The position numbers and the translations under genes are program-made. Under the pieces are notes generated by a model. It had not been told where the DNA came from. It did not search any database and saw only the letters and a list, made by a program, of their open reading frames with translations. Positions 34,202-46,716 of a DNA stretch of 64,000 nt are shown here, in pieces. Each line of letters starts with the position of its first letter. Positions within the stretch are counted from its first letter, which is position 1. This DNA is from Echinarachnius parma (Eukaryota; Echinodermata; Echinoidea; Clypeasteroida; Echinarachniidae), in contig JBAMJV010003226.1 of assembly GCA_037951105.1 (NCBI GenBank), positions 124,001-188,000 of the forward strand, written 5' to 3'.

Positions 34202-35350
34202 ATATTGATGACTATAAATGAAACAGTCACTGAAGCAGAACAAAGAGAGAAAATGCCGAAATAGATATTTATCTGATAAATTTAAGTAATGTTCTTACCA
34301 ACACTGAAAGAAAATTTTATGAAAACCTATTTTTGCAGCTCTTTTAAGCTTAATATTTACAAGTATATTTTGTGAAAATAATTGAAAATTAATTTATGCT
34401 AATTAATTCCTATGAAATAATAGTTTATGCAAAAAATTTGTTTGAACAAAATGAATTTCTGAATAGTTTAATCTTTTAGCTTTAATTTGATACCAAATAT
34501 GTTATGATTCGACGAATTTGAAAAATGGGTGCTTATGTCAATGTTTGCTTGGAATTGCCCAGTAGCAAATATTACACGTTAAACAATCGATTGTGTATGA
34601 TTTTAATATATTTAGTAGGACAAACACTGACAAAGATAAATACATATCTTACATTTCTGTTGTAAAATTAGCAATCCGGTGATGAAGATGTATCATTTTA
34701 ATTACATTCAAAAAAGGTCCTCCCTACCCGACAAAATGTGTAATTTTTTGAACGTTAGAATCCAGATAATCACAGATTTGATGAAAGAAAACCCGATCAA
34801 TATACAACATGGAGGGGACCATGCCATAAATATACAAACACCATATATAATAAAAAGCCTCTGGACACCTGGAATGGATAGAGCTACCCCTCTCCTATAG
34901 CTAAGCCGCCGTCAGTAGCAGGGCTCCTACTGACTTGACCTGAGTAATGCTAGGTAATTTCATGTAACCGGTATATGGTTTAAGTTGAGTGGTTACAACA
35001 ATATCCAAATACACTCTACCCATAACAGTGTCGTACATGTGGCAAACAAATCCCCCTTTTCATATATTAATATAAAATTACCTCTAATCAAAAGAGATGT
35101 GAGTTAATTCATCTAAATATAACTTGTAACATACGTTATAATTATACTTTTGTATGGTTAGTGTATAATTTTTATGTCATTGTCATAAATGCTAGGTAAC
35201 AAATACAATTGCACAGATGTTTTTTGTATCTGCAATCTGCATATAACATAATAGTGTGACTTATAAAATGTTACATTCTCAATTTCTTGAATACACACTA
35301 TGATAGAAATAGATCCGTGAACATAAACTAAGTTTAACTTTGATATATTT
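34202..35350. other. no feature seen
   Basis: AT-rich, no supportable coding frame. Confidence 0.4.
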
Positions 35351-35351
35351 A

Positions 35352-35425
35352 CCAATTCTGATGTCCTCAGGACTCGAAACCAAGGCCTCTGGATCAATGG
35401 CCTACCTCTCTAACCTGTTCGGAAT
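35352..35425 (-). mobile_element. tRNA-like SINE fragment
   Basis: The minus strand reads GGTTAGAGAGGTAGGCCATT, then CCTTGGTTTCGAGTCCTGAGG, a clear B-box (GGTTTCGAGTCC). Too diverged for a functional tRNA and lacks a good acceptor stem. Confidence 0.45.
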
Positions 35426-36004
35426 TTCAAATCGTGTGTCCATCAAAATGTGCAATGTTTCAACGTATGACGTCCTATAATGACTGCGTAAACATAATGT
35501 AATTCAGCAAAGGTGAGCGTAACCGTGAAATGGAATCACGTAGCCCCAAGTCACAGACTAATCACATAATATGTACCGTTTAGGAAATCGAGTTAATAAC
35601 TAGGTCAATCTCTTCGGGACGAACATTACATTAACCACGATGATGTGCAGCAATGTAGCGACTCAAAATAACAAAATACTGTAGATTAAAGTCATTTTCC
35701 AAATGTTAAGGAACGAAAAGAAATAGCCTAACCCAAACACGGAGCATCCAAATATGAGAGTAATCAAAATTGATAAATGCGATGAGTGCATATAATATGA
35801 ATTCCCATTTGCCTAAAAAGTGTGTGTGGGTAAAGTGAACGTTCCACGCCACAACACTTCATCAGCAATCTGGACCAAAACCCCTTACACAGCTGCCTAT
35901 CCTAAATTTCTCATGGTAACGAAACTTGCCACTATAGTTCCCCGCGCTTTTCGAAGCGCCTACAGATCACGCCCCGAATACATCATCAAAGCATTGCTCG
36001 ATGA

Positions 36005-36420
36005 GAATTAACCCGTTGAGGACTGCTCCATTCATATCGGAAGGGAGTCTATTGACAACGAGTGATAAGCCAGACCAAAGGCCTTTAATGGGCTCACAAA
36101 CGACACGCACGAGCAAATGCATATTTTATGCAAATACGGCCCATGGAAGCAGCCAATCAAATCATCGGGAGATGACGAAAGTTATACAAAATTGTCAAAA
36201 ACGAGTGATCAGTATTAACCCGTTGAGGATTGGTCTCTCGACATCTCGGACTGGAATGGCTTTCAATGGCTTCACAGACGACGTCACGTACGAGCAAAGT
36301 GGTGTTCTATGCAATTGTGACCCAAATCACCAGCCAATCAAAACAGCGGTAGGTGACGTATTTATGCAGATTTGCTCCAAGTTCCAGGGTACCAATATTG
36401 GCGGGGAAAAAAGCTATGCA
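36005..36420. repeat. ~210-bp diverged tandem duplication
   Basis: Both units start ATTAACCCGTTGAGGA-TG (36007, 36217), then CAATGGCTTCACA-ACGAC, ACGAGCAAA and CAGCCAATCAAA. The 155-codon frame over it is a repeat artefact. Confidence 0.6.
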
Positions 36421-36669
36421 AACAAAATTCCCCTTCGTGTTCGTTGCAGCATGGAGGTGCTGCATTGATATCATTTTTCTTTTCATAGTTTCATAACAAA
36501 TGGTATATTTTAGGACTGTACCTGCTTGAGGCAATGCGAAACTTGGCGTGTAAACTCGATTACTTTGGACACAGATTGAAAGCGAACAAGCACTCACAAT
36601 ATTCATTTCACATATGGAAGAAATGCTCATTAAGTATCCGTTAGATATATGGGTCTGTAGAACTAACAT

Positions 36670-36890
36670 TAGGGTAACTTTATACCGGTTACAATGTTTT
36701 ATTGAAATTGTCTTTAAAAATCACCTGTTTATAGCGCCCACATGTCTTGTTACCCTCGGGTGGTCACCATACAATCGGCTAACTACATATAATTTTATGG
36801 AACTGGTCTATAAAGGTCACCTGTTTATTGCGGCCAATTTTCTTGTTTTCGTTTGGTGGTCAATATACAGATGTTTGACTGTAAACGATA
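36670..36890. mobile_element. decayed relative of the 15286-15467 TIR element
   Basis: Shares TCACCTGTTTATAGCG-CCA twice, CCTCGGGTGGTCACCATA and the end GATGTTTGACTGTAAA. Confidence 0.5.
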
Positions 36891-37421
36891 TTTTGTAATC
36901 TGTCTATAAAGGTCTGTAAGCTTGAGTCACATTATCCAAACATAGCGACATCCATTCTATGCAAGCCCAAGGGTGTTTTACAAAGATCCCAAGTTGAACT
37001 TAAATTCTAAGTTAGACTTAAAAATTATCGAAGCCATTTTTTGGCTACATACAATTATAGATCAAATACATTATGGAATCCATTTTGTGCTATATACAAA
37101 GTACATTATTTTTTACGTAGAATTTATAAAAAGTTTAAAACATGTGCTCTTAAATATGTTTTAGTTACTATGCTACAAATGGTTTTCCATAACTATAAGT
37201 CCGACCTATACATTTAAGTTCAACTTCCAAACTTACAATCTGTGTGAATCTGTGAGGGTTATTAGTTATTACAGAAGAAAAATTGCAGATGTGTATATGC
37301 TTTATTGTATTCCTTTGAATAAAGTGTCTAAAATAGTTTAAATTTAATCATGAATCTAAATCTTTTTGTCTGTTTCATTTGTTCATTTTTTATGTTAACA
37401 AAAATAATTAATAAATTGGTC

Positions 37422-37878
37422 GTACTCCACATAACATTCACACCATCAAAGTCACACACAACTGGAAAACAGTACAATCCATGCAATAACATTTAGTACT
37501 CCACATAACATTCACACCATCGAAGTCACACACAACTGGGAAACAGAACAATCCAGGCAATAACATTTAATATTATATGACCTATATATATACTGACCTA
37601 TATTAACAGATATTGACTTTTTCCTTCGGGAACCATAAAACATTTCATTTCCCTTGGGGAGTTATATTTTTGTCTCGGAATACTATATTCTTCCTCAGTG
37701 CTACGCGCTTCGGAAAAATATAATGTCCCTCGACAAAAATATAACTTCCCTCGAGGATCTCAAATGTTATATTGCCCCCTCTAGACAGTCAATATCTGTA
37801 TAGTACTGCACATAACATTCACACCATCAACGTCACACACAACTGGGAAACAGTACAATTCAGGCAATAACATTTAGT
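37422..37878. repeat. 74-bp tandem repeat, three copies, split by a foldback element
   Basis: Copies at 37422-37495, 37496-37569 and 37803-37878 (GTACTCCACATAACATTCAC, then CACACACAACTGG-AAACAG). Between copies 2 and 3 lies a foldback at about 37590-37801 (CAGATATTGACTTTTTCC... / ...GACAGTCAATATCTG, inner GTTATATTTTTGTC arms). Confidence 0.8.
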
Positions 37879-38039
37879 TTGCATCTTGTTTTTATTTATT
37901 CCTAACTTGTTTGTTTACGAATAAATCACTGATTATGAGACATTCATCGTTCAACCCTATCCTCTGTTAACAGTATACACAAGATAATGGATTTACCAAT
38001 AATAATAATAGGTTGGATTGCAGTGGGACCTCATTATTC

Positions 38040-38072
38040 AGAGCCCGGGGGGGGGGGGGGGGGGGGGGGTGC
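38040..38072. repeat. poly(G) tract
   Basis: A single uninterrupted run of about 23 G after GAGCCC. Confidence 0.8.
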
Positions 38073-38688
38073 ATAAAGAGTTGCCATGAATCACAAAATT
38101 GTGATTAATACTTGATATTTAATGTTAACAATTGCTAATTTTCTTTGAAAATATATCTGGTCAGTCTCTTTTATGTTTTAATTTGGACTTTAGATTCATT
38201 TCAACTTTGCAATTGAACACACCTCTTTATGATACAATTTTACTTTGAAGCATTTGAAATACAACCCTTCCACTATCACGGCTATACACAAGATTATGTA
38301 CGTTTGTCAATTGCAGAGCTACCAACATTGACATTCAACAATCCGGAAGAATCAGAGAAATTTCATCAGAAATCAGGGATATATCTATCCTACACATACA
38401 ACCTTGTGATGATAATCGTTCAATAATCAGGGATATTTGTTGTGGAGATGAAATCTGATACAATAATCTTGGTCTATTTTCTGGGTGTCCCCTGCGAAAT
38501 CGGGTAGCTCTGACTGCAATCGATCATTTGGCAGATTACGAATTTAATCAAATATATTTCAATTAACTTCAATAATCATAAGTTTATCATCAGTAGCTCA
38601 CAGCCATAGTTGGCATTATAATTGTATCATCAGTGATCCTCTGCAAAGAACATTATACTGTTGTTAATGGCGGTGGAGGGTATAGTAA

Positions 38689-38855
38689 GCAAATAATTAC
38701 TGTTGGTGAAGGTGATGGGACAATCTATCACTTCCAAGGCGATCTGGATGTAGCTATCTTTCCGAAGCGAAGCTGAGGAAAGATAGCGTATACATTCAGA
38801 TCGCCGAGGAAGTGATAGTTTGCCATCGCCTGAAACCAAAAGGTGATTATTTGCT
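38689..38855. mobile_element. 167-bp foldback element
   Basis: GCAAATAATTACTGTTGGTG...CTATCACTTCC pairs with GGAAGTGATAG...GGTGATTATTTGC; inner arms GCTATCTTTCC / GGAAAGATAGC. Confidence 0.75.
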
Positions 38856-39354
38856 TTATATTCCACATCTAACGGTAGATCTAGTCTATAAGCAGGCCTA
38901 GTCTAACGCAAGTCTTAATTACAGCTGTTACTATGTTACTACTAACTAGGTTTGATCTACTTACCAACATCAATGTTATTCCAATTTCCAATGTGTATGT
39001 TGTTTCCAGCATTCGCAATAATCTTGGAACACTTTACTTTCACTCTCAAGCAAAAAAAGTTCCATTTCAGCTCCGTTAGAACTCAAATCTTACGTCGAAC
39101 AACAGAACAAGCAATTAAACAATAGCAACGCAGCAAACCTAACCGTGTACTGTTATACTAATATGTACGATACGTATGCATACACAGTGCATGCATAGCG
39201 TATGAGCTTGAACAGTGTGCATGCTACGTACGTGTATGCACAACGAATACAATTAAATTTGTAATTCGCGCGCATAGAGAACCCCGCCACATCATTTGGG
39301 TACGGAATTTGACTAGCCACACACGAGCTCCACAGTCAAGTCAATGCATCCGCA

Positions 39355-39413
39355 GTGAAAGTGCGTTGCACTCACTAGATAGTACTTTTTATCTAGTGAG
39401 TGCAACACACTTT
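39355..39413. repeat. strong hairpin with about 25-bp arms
   Basis: GTGAAAGTGCGTTGCACTCA-CTAGATA and its complement (with one or two mismatches) around GTACTTTTT. Non-coding. Confidence 0.75.
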
Positions 39414-39538
39414 CACCAAAGATATCTACAGAGTGTAACGAAGTTTTCTTCTCCCATCAATGATGGGCGAAACTATGCTTCATCACGTGATTAACTTTTG
39501 ACCAATCGTAGAGCAAGATTCTTAGTATGTGGAATATA

Positions 39539-39655
39539 ACACGGAATATTACATCCCGAGGGATTTTAAATGCTATTGAGGGAAGAGTAAATAACTCATT
39601 TTCTTCACGAAATAGCATTTGAAATCCCGAGGGTAGGAATATTCCGTGATTTTCC
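39539..39655. mobile_element. short foldback element
   Basis: ACGGAATATTACATCCCGAG-GGATTTTAAATGCTAT pairs with ATAGCATTTGAAATCCCGAG-GGTAGGAATATTCCGT. Confidence 0.7.
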
Positions 39656-40520
39656 CGACAACAAATTGAACAACTGTTTTATCATCTGACTGTCAAACAC
39701 AGGGGTGTAATATTACTGTCGTGGTACGTTAGATGAGGCCGAAGGACACACAGTAACAAGTTTGTTAGGTTGCTCTGGTTATTTATTCATCAGCCACAGT
39801 ATCTCTCATAATGTCGAGATTCTCGCAGAAGACAAAAACGAAACACTGCAATTGGCAGAATGAAAACAAAACATGTCATAGAATTTCAATCAAATGTATT
39901 TACAAAAACATGATTATATAACCTTGATGAAAATAAATCAACAGTAATTACTGAACAGAAATATTGTTATCTTCTTGATTAAATATGATATAAAGTAATT
40001 ACTAATTAATCTCTGAATCAAATCTGTTTTCATCTTGATTCTATTGTATAATCCCTAAAATCAAACGCTGTAATCATTTGCTTGAATGACATAATTAAAT
40101 CTGAACATGAAATCAACTGTGTCACGGTCTCAAACATTAATATAAATCTACCAATTTATGGCATACTTTTATCGGTCAAACAAGTAATACATTCATCAAT
40201 AAGTATTTATAATAACCTTCTATAATGCCGATAAACAATCTGCCTAAATGTCTCTTGTAATCAGAGCATTATCATATGAATTCCAGGTAAACATTATTCA
40301 TCTTGTAATAATTCAACACCTCGTAATATCTCTAACACACATGATCATGCACTCTGCAATATATTAGACTAAGTAAAGTTACACAAAGTCTGTTAAACAA
40401 AATGCCATCATTTATATAAAACGTACCCAAGGTCTAATGCAGACCCACTGAAGCCCTCAACAACGGTCCCGGAAGACACCCAGCAGCCATCTGTCTGCTC
40501 AGCTAGCAAGCACCTATAAT

Positions 40521-42055
40521 CCCAGATAACAATGCTACGTTGGCCCAACGTAGTCTATAGTCGGCACCGTCGCGGTTGGCAAAACAACGTTAAGCCAACG
40601 TTGGCCTAAGGTAAATTTACAACCACATTTTTGCAGTCGGCGAGCTGACGTTAAAACGACGTTAAGCCAACGTCGTCTGTTGACTGTTGGCAAACTGATT
40701 GGCAAATGTACGTTGAAACAACGTTGGGTGATAGTTGGACGAACAATCATATTTCTATGGTCGAAAAACAAACGTTGGGCCAACGTTTCGCCTACTACGA
40801 CATTGTGTCGATGAGTGGCGTTGGATATTGGTTGGCTAGTTGACGTCGTACTAACGTTTGGCAAACAACCAAATTTCGACGGTAGGCAAGCCAACGTTAT
40901 ACCAACGTTTCTCCTACTACGAAATTGTGTCAATGACTTGCGTTGGATATTGGTTGGCTTGTGAACGTCAGACCAACGTTAAATACACAACCACATTTCG
41001 ACGGTATGATAGTCAACGTTGGGCCAACGTTTCGCCGACTACAATATTCGGTCAATGAGTGGCGTTAGATATTGGTTGGCTAGTTGACGTCAAACCAACG
41101 TTTGACAAACAACCACATTACGACGGTAGGCAAGCCAACGTTGGGCCAACATTTCGCCTACTACAACATTCGGCCAATGCGTGGCGTTGGATATTGGTTG
41201 GCTAGTTGACGTCAGACCAATGTTTGACATACAACCACATTTCGACAATAGGCAAGCCAACGTTGAGTCAACGTTTCGCCTACTACGTAATTACGTCAAT
41301 GAATGGCGTTCCAAATTGGTTGGCTAGCTGACGTCAAAGCAACATTTGACAAGCAACCACATTTCGACGGTAGGCAAGCTAACGTTAGGCCAACGTTTCG
41401 CCTACTACAACATTCGGTCAATAAGCGACGTTGGATATTGGTTGGCTAGCTGACGTCAAACCAACCTTTAACAAACAACCACATTTCGACGGTAGGCAAG
41501 CCAACGTTAGGCCAACGTTTCGCCTACTACAACATTCGGTCAATGGGCGACGTTGGATATTGGTTGGCTAGTTGACGTCAAGCCAACCTATAACAAACAA
41601 CCACATTTCGACGGTAGGCAAGCCAACATTAGGCCAACGTTTCGCCTACTACAACATTCGGTCAATGAGCGACGTTGGATATTGGTTGGCTAGTTGACGT
41701 CAAACCAACCTTTAACAAACAACCACATTTTGACGGTGAGCAAGCCAACGTTAGGCCAACGTTTCGCCTACTGCAACATTCAGTCAATGAGCGACGTTGG
41801 ATATTGGTTGGCTAGCTGACGTCAAACCAACCTTTAACAAACAACCACATTTCGACGGTAGGCAAGCCAACGTTACGCCAACGTTTCGCCTACTACAACA
41901 TTCGGTCAATGAGCGACGTTGGATATTGGTTGGCTAGTTGACGTCAAACCAACCTTTAACCAACAACCACATTTCGACGGTAGGCAAGCCAGCGTTAGGC
42001 CAACGTTTTGCCTACTACGTAGTGTCGTTATTGGTTGGTTGAATGAGATTTGGCC
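40521..42055. repeat. CCAACGTT minisatellite element (~121-bp unit)
   Basis: It starts CCCAGATAACAATGCTACGT. About ten units of roughly 121 bases follow, each with GCAAGCCAACGTTAGGCCAACG-TTTCGCCTACTAC, then GACGTTGGATATTGGTTGG, GTTGACGTCAAACCAA, then CAACCACATTTCGACGG. Units become nearly identical between 41370 and 41980. No convincing right inverted end. The ORFs are repeat-derived. Confidence 0.8.
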
Positions 42056-42242
42056 AACGATGAAATGATAGCAACAGAATTATGATACAATTGATGAATA
42101 CTTATTATTAATCATAACATTTTCCCGCTCAATTTGACACTTTTTCAATCGAAATCATTCAAATTCACGCATTGTCGTGTAATTGTTGGAATCGGTCTTT
42201 CAAATTCCGAATAAGTGCATACGCATAAGCTTTCGTGAATAG

Positions 42243-42588
42243 ACACCCGAGTACATTAATTTACATTTACAAAACCTGTACAAAACGTTTGTATTAGGTC
42301 ACGTAGGTCTTCGTCTTTAATCAACGTTTAAAAAACGTTCTTAAAACGTCTCCAGCGTCCGACAGGGTTTCTGCTGGTCCTTGCACTTGAAAGCAAATAC
42401 ATGAAAGGTTTTTTATTGTTTTTTTGGTAACGTTTAAACAACGTTTTAAAAAGGTCCATTTGGCACGTTTTAAAAACGTTTTCAATCTTCCACAAATACA
42501 CGTTTTAAAACGTTTTCACATAGCGTCCAAATAACCAACTTTGAACCTGTTTAGAACGTTCAGAAAACGTTCAATTGTTAGTTGGGTA
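42243..42588. mobile_element. AACGTT-array element, copy 1
   Basis: AAACGTT, AACGTTT and AACGTTC motifs throughout, with GTCTTCGTCTTTAAT-AACG, GGTCCTTGCACTT-AAAGC and the end CAATTGTTAGTTGGGTA. Very similar to 47895-48261. Confidence 0.7.
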
Positions 42589-42827
42589 GCATTCACGAAT
42601 GTGCAGCCAAATAATCGTTTGATGAAATTATAATTTATAATGAAAATACAAATAAGATAATAATAATGTTCCGATTTATATAGCGCCTAATAAAGATATT
42701 ATTACCCGGTCATCGGGGGGTCATCGGACACACAATCAATCCACACGTGCACTTTCTGATCCCTTGGGAGCAAGGCATGCTGGTCAATAGGGCGCAGTCC
42801 ACGATATAATGGTAGAACGCAGCAGTG

Positions 42828-43287
42828 GCGTAATGAGCCAAAACTTTTGGGGGGCTTAACAAATTTGTGCAAGGGAGTGAAGCGACCAAGCCCGAAGGAG
42901 CGAAGCGACTGAGCGGGGGGGGGGGGGGGGGGGGGGGAGGGGGGGGAGGGTGTGGGAGGGGGGTGTCCCCCTTCCCACGGTAGGGAGCTTTTGCATTTTT
43001 GGACTTGAAACTGTGCAATCTGATGCATACCTAGAAAGGAAATTTTGACTCGACGACATGTACTATAATGTCGGTAAGTGCGTCATGATTCTACCGACTA
43101 GAAAAGATTTTTTATTTGTTTCATAAAGACAAAAAAGCGAAGCGACTGAGCGGGGGAGGGTGTAGGAGGGGGTGTCCCCCTCCCACGGTAGGAAGCTTTT
43201 GCATTTTTTGACTTGAAACTGTGCAATCTGATGCATACTTAGAAAGGTAATTCTGACATGACGACATGTAATATATAGTGCTATAAG
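42828..43287. repeat. hAT-like end plus two copies of the CCGTGGGAGGGGG unit
   Basis: CAGTGGCGTAATGAGCC at 42828 is a hAT-type terminus. 42890-43070 and 43136-43270 repeat GAGCGAAGCGACTGAGCGGG, poly(G), CCCACGGTAGG-AGCTTTTGC, TTGAAACTGTGCAATCTGAT. ORFs are artefacts. Confidence 0.65.
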
Positions 43288-44332
43288 CAGGGCCCTGGGA
43301 ACGATTTTTTTCACCGGGGGTGCTGAGATATATACGTATATATACCTATATTCTTCTTCTTCTTCTCCTTCTTTCAGTCTTTTTCTGTCATTATCAGAGG
43401 CGGATCTAGCTTTTTGCTAAGGGAGGGGTTTGACCCAATGACGATGTCCATGAGTCGCTATTTTGAACCCCCGTAAGTGATTTTGTTAAACTTTTTTCAG
43501 TGATAGCCGCGAAGCGGGGATTTTTTGTTGCTATTTTGAACCCCCGTAAGTGATTTTTGTTCACTTTTTTCACTGCTAGCCGCGAAGCGGCGAATTTTGT
43601 TGCTATTTTGAACCCCTGTGAGTGATTTTTGTTAACTTTTTTCAGTGATAGCCGCGAAGCGGCGATTTTTTTTTTTGGGCTATTTTGAACCCCCGTAAGT
43701 GATTTTTGTTCACTTTTTTCACTGCTAGCCGCGAAGCGGCGAATTCTGTTGCTATTTTGAACCCCCGTAAGTGATTTTTGTTAACTTTTTTCAGTGATAG
43801 CCGCGAAGCGGCGATTTTCTTGTTGCTATTTTGAACGCCCCTAAGTGATTTTTGTTAACTTTTTTCAGTGATAGCCACAAAGCGGCAAATTGTTTTGCTA
43901 TTTCACTTTTTTCACTGATACATTTTCACTTGGCAGCCCAAGGGGGGGGGGGGGGGGGGTGGGTTAAACCCCATCCCCCCCCCCCCCCGTAGATCCGCCA
44001 CTGAAATGTCAAGGTGCATTTTCCCGTCTGGTGATATGTTCGTCTGAGTGATTGATCTTTGTGAAGATTAAATAGTTTACAGACGTTGTAGCAAGCTGAC
44101 CTTCCTGCCCAATATCGTCTAACCATAATTTGCATATATCCAAATTATCCCAAAGTAAAAACAAAAAGAAACAAAAAAGCGTCATTTGTGGCTGTCGGCT
44201 GTGTGACAATTTCGTAAATGAAGCATAATGATATATAACATACAGAAATGTTTGCAGGGGGTGCTGCGCACCCCCTGAAAAATTTCCGGGGGTGCTGCAG
44301 CACCCCCAGCACCCCCGCTTCCCAGGGCCATG
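43288..44332. mobile_element. hAT element with exact 8-bp target duplication GCTATAAG
   Basis: CAGGGCCCTGGGAACG at the left and GCTTCCCAGGGCCATG at the right, with CCGGGGGTGCTG and its complement further in. Flanked by GCTATAAG at 43280-43287 and 44333-44340. Non-autonomous. It hosts the element at 43396-44004. Confidence 0.85.
43396..44004. mobile_element. nested element with alternating ~75-bp tandem repeats
   Basis: CAGAGGCGGATCTAGC and GTAGATCCGCCACTG ends. Six units start GCTATTTTGAACCCCCGTAA and end TAGCCGCGAAGCGGCGA. Units alternate between TTAACTTTTTTCAGTGATAG and TTCACTTTTTTCACTGCTAG. Confidence 0.75.
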
Positions 44333-44340
44333 GCTATAAG

Positions 44341-46716
44341 TACAGTACTATAAGTGCGTCATGATTCAACCAACCGGAAAAGAGTTTGTATTTGTTTCAT
44401 AAAGAAAAATCGAATATGCACCCCCAAAATAATGATAGCAAAGTGACATATTATACAGTTCAACAGTGCATCAAAAGCCTTATTATGTATGATACAAAAA
44501 TACGAACAAAGAATTCTAGACGTAGACAAGACTTATTCCCGAGAGAGTGGAGCGACCGAGAGGGGGAGAAGGGTGGTATTGGGTCCGTGCACGGTAAGGG
44601 TGAGTTTGCAATGTTTTAAGTCTGGTGCATACTTAGGGCGGAAATTTGAATTGACATGAAGTAAAATATGAGTTATCTTGTCTTAAAAATACATTTTTTT
44701 TCAATCACTGGTATCGAATTAGATATAAGCCATGATTGAAATTTTATTTGGGGGGGCTAGCGCCCCCCCAAGCCCCCCCACCAGTACGCCAGTGATGGTC
44801 ACAATACAAACAATAGATAATGAAGAAGAGAGAGGGGGCAGCGGAAAGGGGAGAGGGGTGCATGAGGAAAAAATTGTGTGGGAGAGAGAGTGGAAAGAGT
44901 AGTGAAACATATTGAGATAAGTGGATGATAGAGGCGATGTAGAAAGAAGAAGAGGGATGGGGGAAAGGATGCAATAGAAAGGAGTATGAGGTAGTAACAT
45001 ACCTTATTAAACATACCGTGTTAAGGGGGGGGGGGGGGGTGCATGGACTTGATAAGTCGATCATTTCTTATAAGTACGGCAATTTACGTTGCATAGCGCT
45101 TTCATTAGCCACTAAGACATTTGGGGTTTTCCTTGGCGATTCGCTAAGGTGGAAAAAGGGAGAGGGTGTATACACATGTAAGGAGAGAGTTAGAGAGAGA
45201 GAGAGGGGGAAAAGTGGGTTAATTGAGTAGAAAAATTGAAGAGATAAGTTGGTGAAAGTGTGGGTGCATGTATTGCTATACGGGAGGTTATTAAACAAAA
45301 CAATACAAAAACATTAAGGTTAATATTACTTTTTAAAAATAACATAATATAATAGAGAGTGTGTGTCCAATAAGTGCCGCGCCCCATCTCCGCACGATCA
45401 ATCTTCTTCTTCTTCTTCTTCTTCTTGATACTGCAAACAAACTCCGCATGATGCGGATGTTTATACATAACAGTTGCAGGCACTTGGTGGGTTTAGGTGT
45501 GCGCGCCTAATTGGGGAGCCCGCGGGTGGGCCCTCCTAGTGAAATTTAGCATATTCATCTTAATCAAATGTCCTTGAAATGATTGCAACGATGTGGCTTG
45601 TCGTGCGTTAATTGGTAAGAGATTCCACTCCGCCAGAGTGCAACCCACGCTGCACCGTTGCTGATAGCTTAAAGTATCTTGATAGGTTCATATCTGTATT
45701 AGATTACCGGTCGGGATGGTTGCAAATTTGCAAATGAAGGAATTGCAAGAATTCATCAATATCAATTTCTCGTGATGGCTCTTGGAAAAAGGGATGCGTG
45801 CGTGCGCACGCGGTCATGACATTTTATCACTAAATATCTGCCTTGGTCCTTAGATTATATTTATATGGGGGGGGGGGGGGGGGGGGAAATATTTATTTAC
45901 GTTTTCATTTGACCTTTTTTTTCGGGGACTTTTTCGTAATATGTCATGTTGTGAGTGGGAATAGACTTGGATTCATTCTGTGAAAATATGTTTACGAGAA
46001 CTTCTGTATTACATTATCGCCCGATAAGCGCTGCATGTGTTTGTTCATCGCGAAGGTTAATGGCCCACTAAGAGATAAAGGTACAGATTAAATATATGCT
46101 GCAGAAATTGAACTGGCGCCAGTTAAATCAACCGTCTGGCGACTTCGCTTCGTTTCCCGGTGACACTTTAAAATAAAGCATTAATAACCATCTTCATCTA
46201 CTCATATTTTTGGACGATTGGAAATTGATGCATGTGCAACAAATATCCATCTCTCGAGACACAATTCTCAATTTTGGAGAAAGAATCTTACAACGAAACT
46301 GTTTCTAATTCTTTTGTGATTGATTTCCCTGCATTATTTGAGTGCATAATGTTGGTATTTTGGTGACTTGGTGTATAGTTAACTCATATATATTGCTGCT
46401 TAAGCCAAGGGGGCCGCCCGTCTGTCAATCTGAGGCTGTAGGCCTATACAAGCCATATTCAACGGGACAGTTTAAATCACTAAACCAATTACTGAAGATC
46501 CGCACCTATTGAAGCATTAAAGGGACAACCCTGTTCTTGTCTCAGTTCAATAGCATTTTTATATAATTTAATTAACGAAACATGACAGACCGAACATTTT
46601 TGAGATGATATTATTTATCATTAGGATCGACTAACGGCTTCGCGGATTATAGCATTGTTGTAACTTCACATGATATGCCTTAATCGCATCCTGTTTGTGA
46701 AAATCGAATAAAAAGC
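44341..46716. other. no host gene seen; repeat debris
   Basis: 44520-44660 is another diverged CGAGAGGGGG...TTTGCAATG...TGCATACTTAGG unit. 44750-44795 is a hAT-type end (GGGGGGGCTAGCGCCCCCC, CAGTACGCCAGTG). 44820-45000 is purine-rich. Poly(G) lies at about 45026 and 45869. ORFs in 44719-45483 are low complexity. 46000-46716 shows nothing recognisable. Confidence 0.45.

Noticed and set aside
36001-36669. 155- and 120-codon ORFs on opposite strands
   Set aside because: They lie on a diverged 210-bp tandem repeat, with no domain or splice evidence.
40535-41058. 132-codon minus ORF (RRWLNVVL repeats)
   Set aside because: A translation of the CCAACGTT minisatellite.
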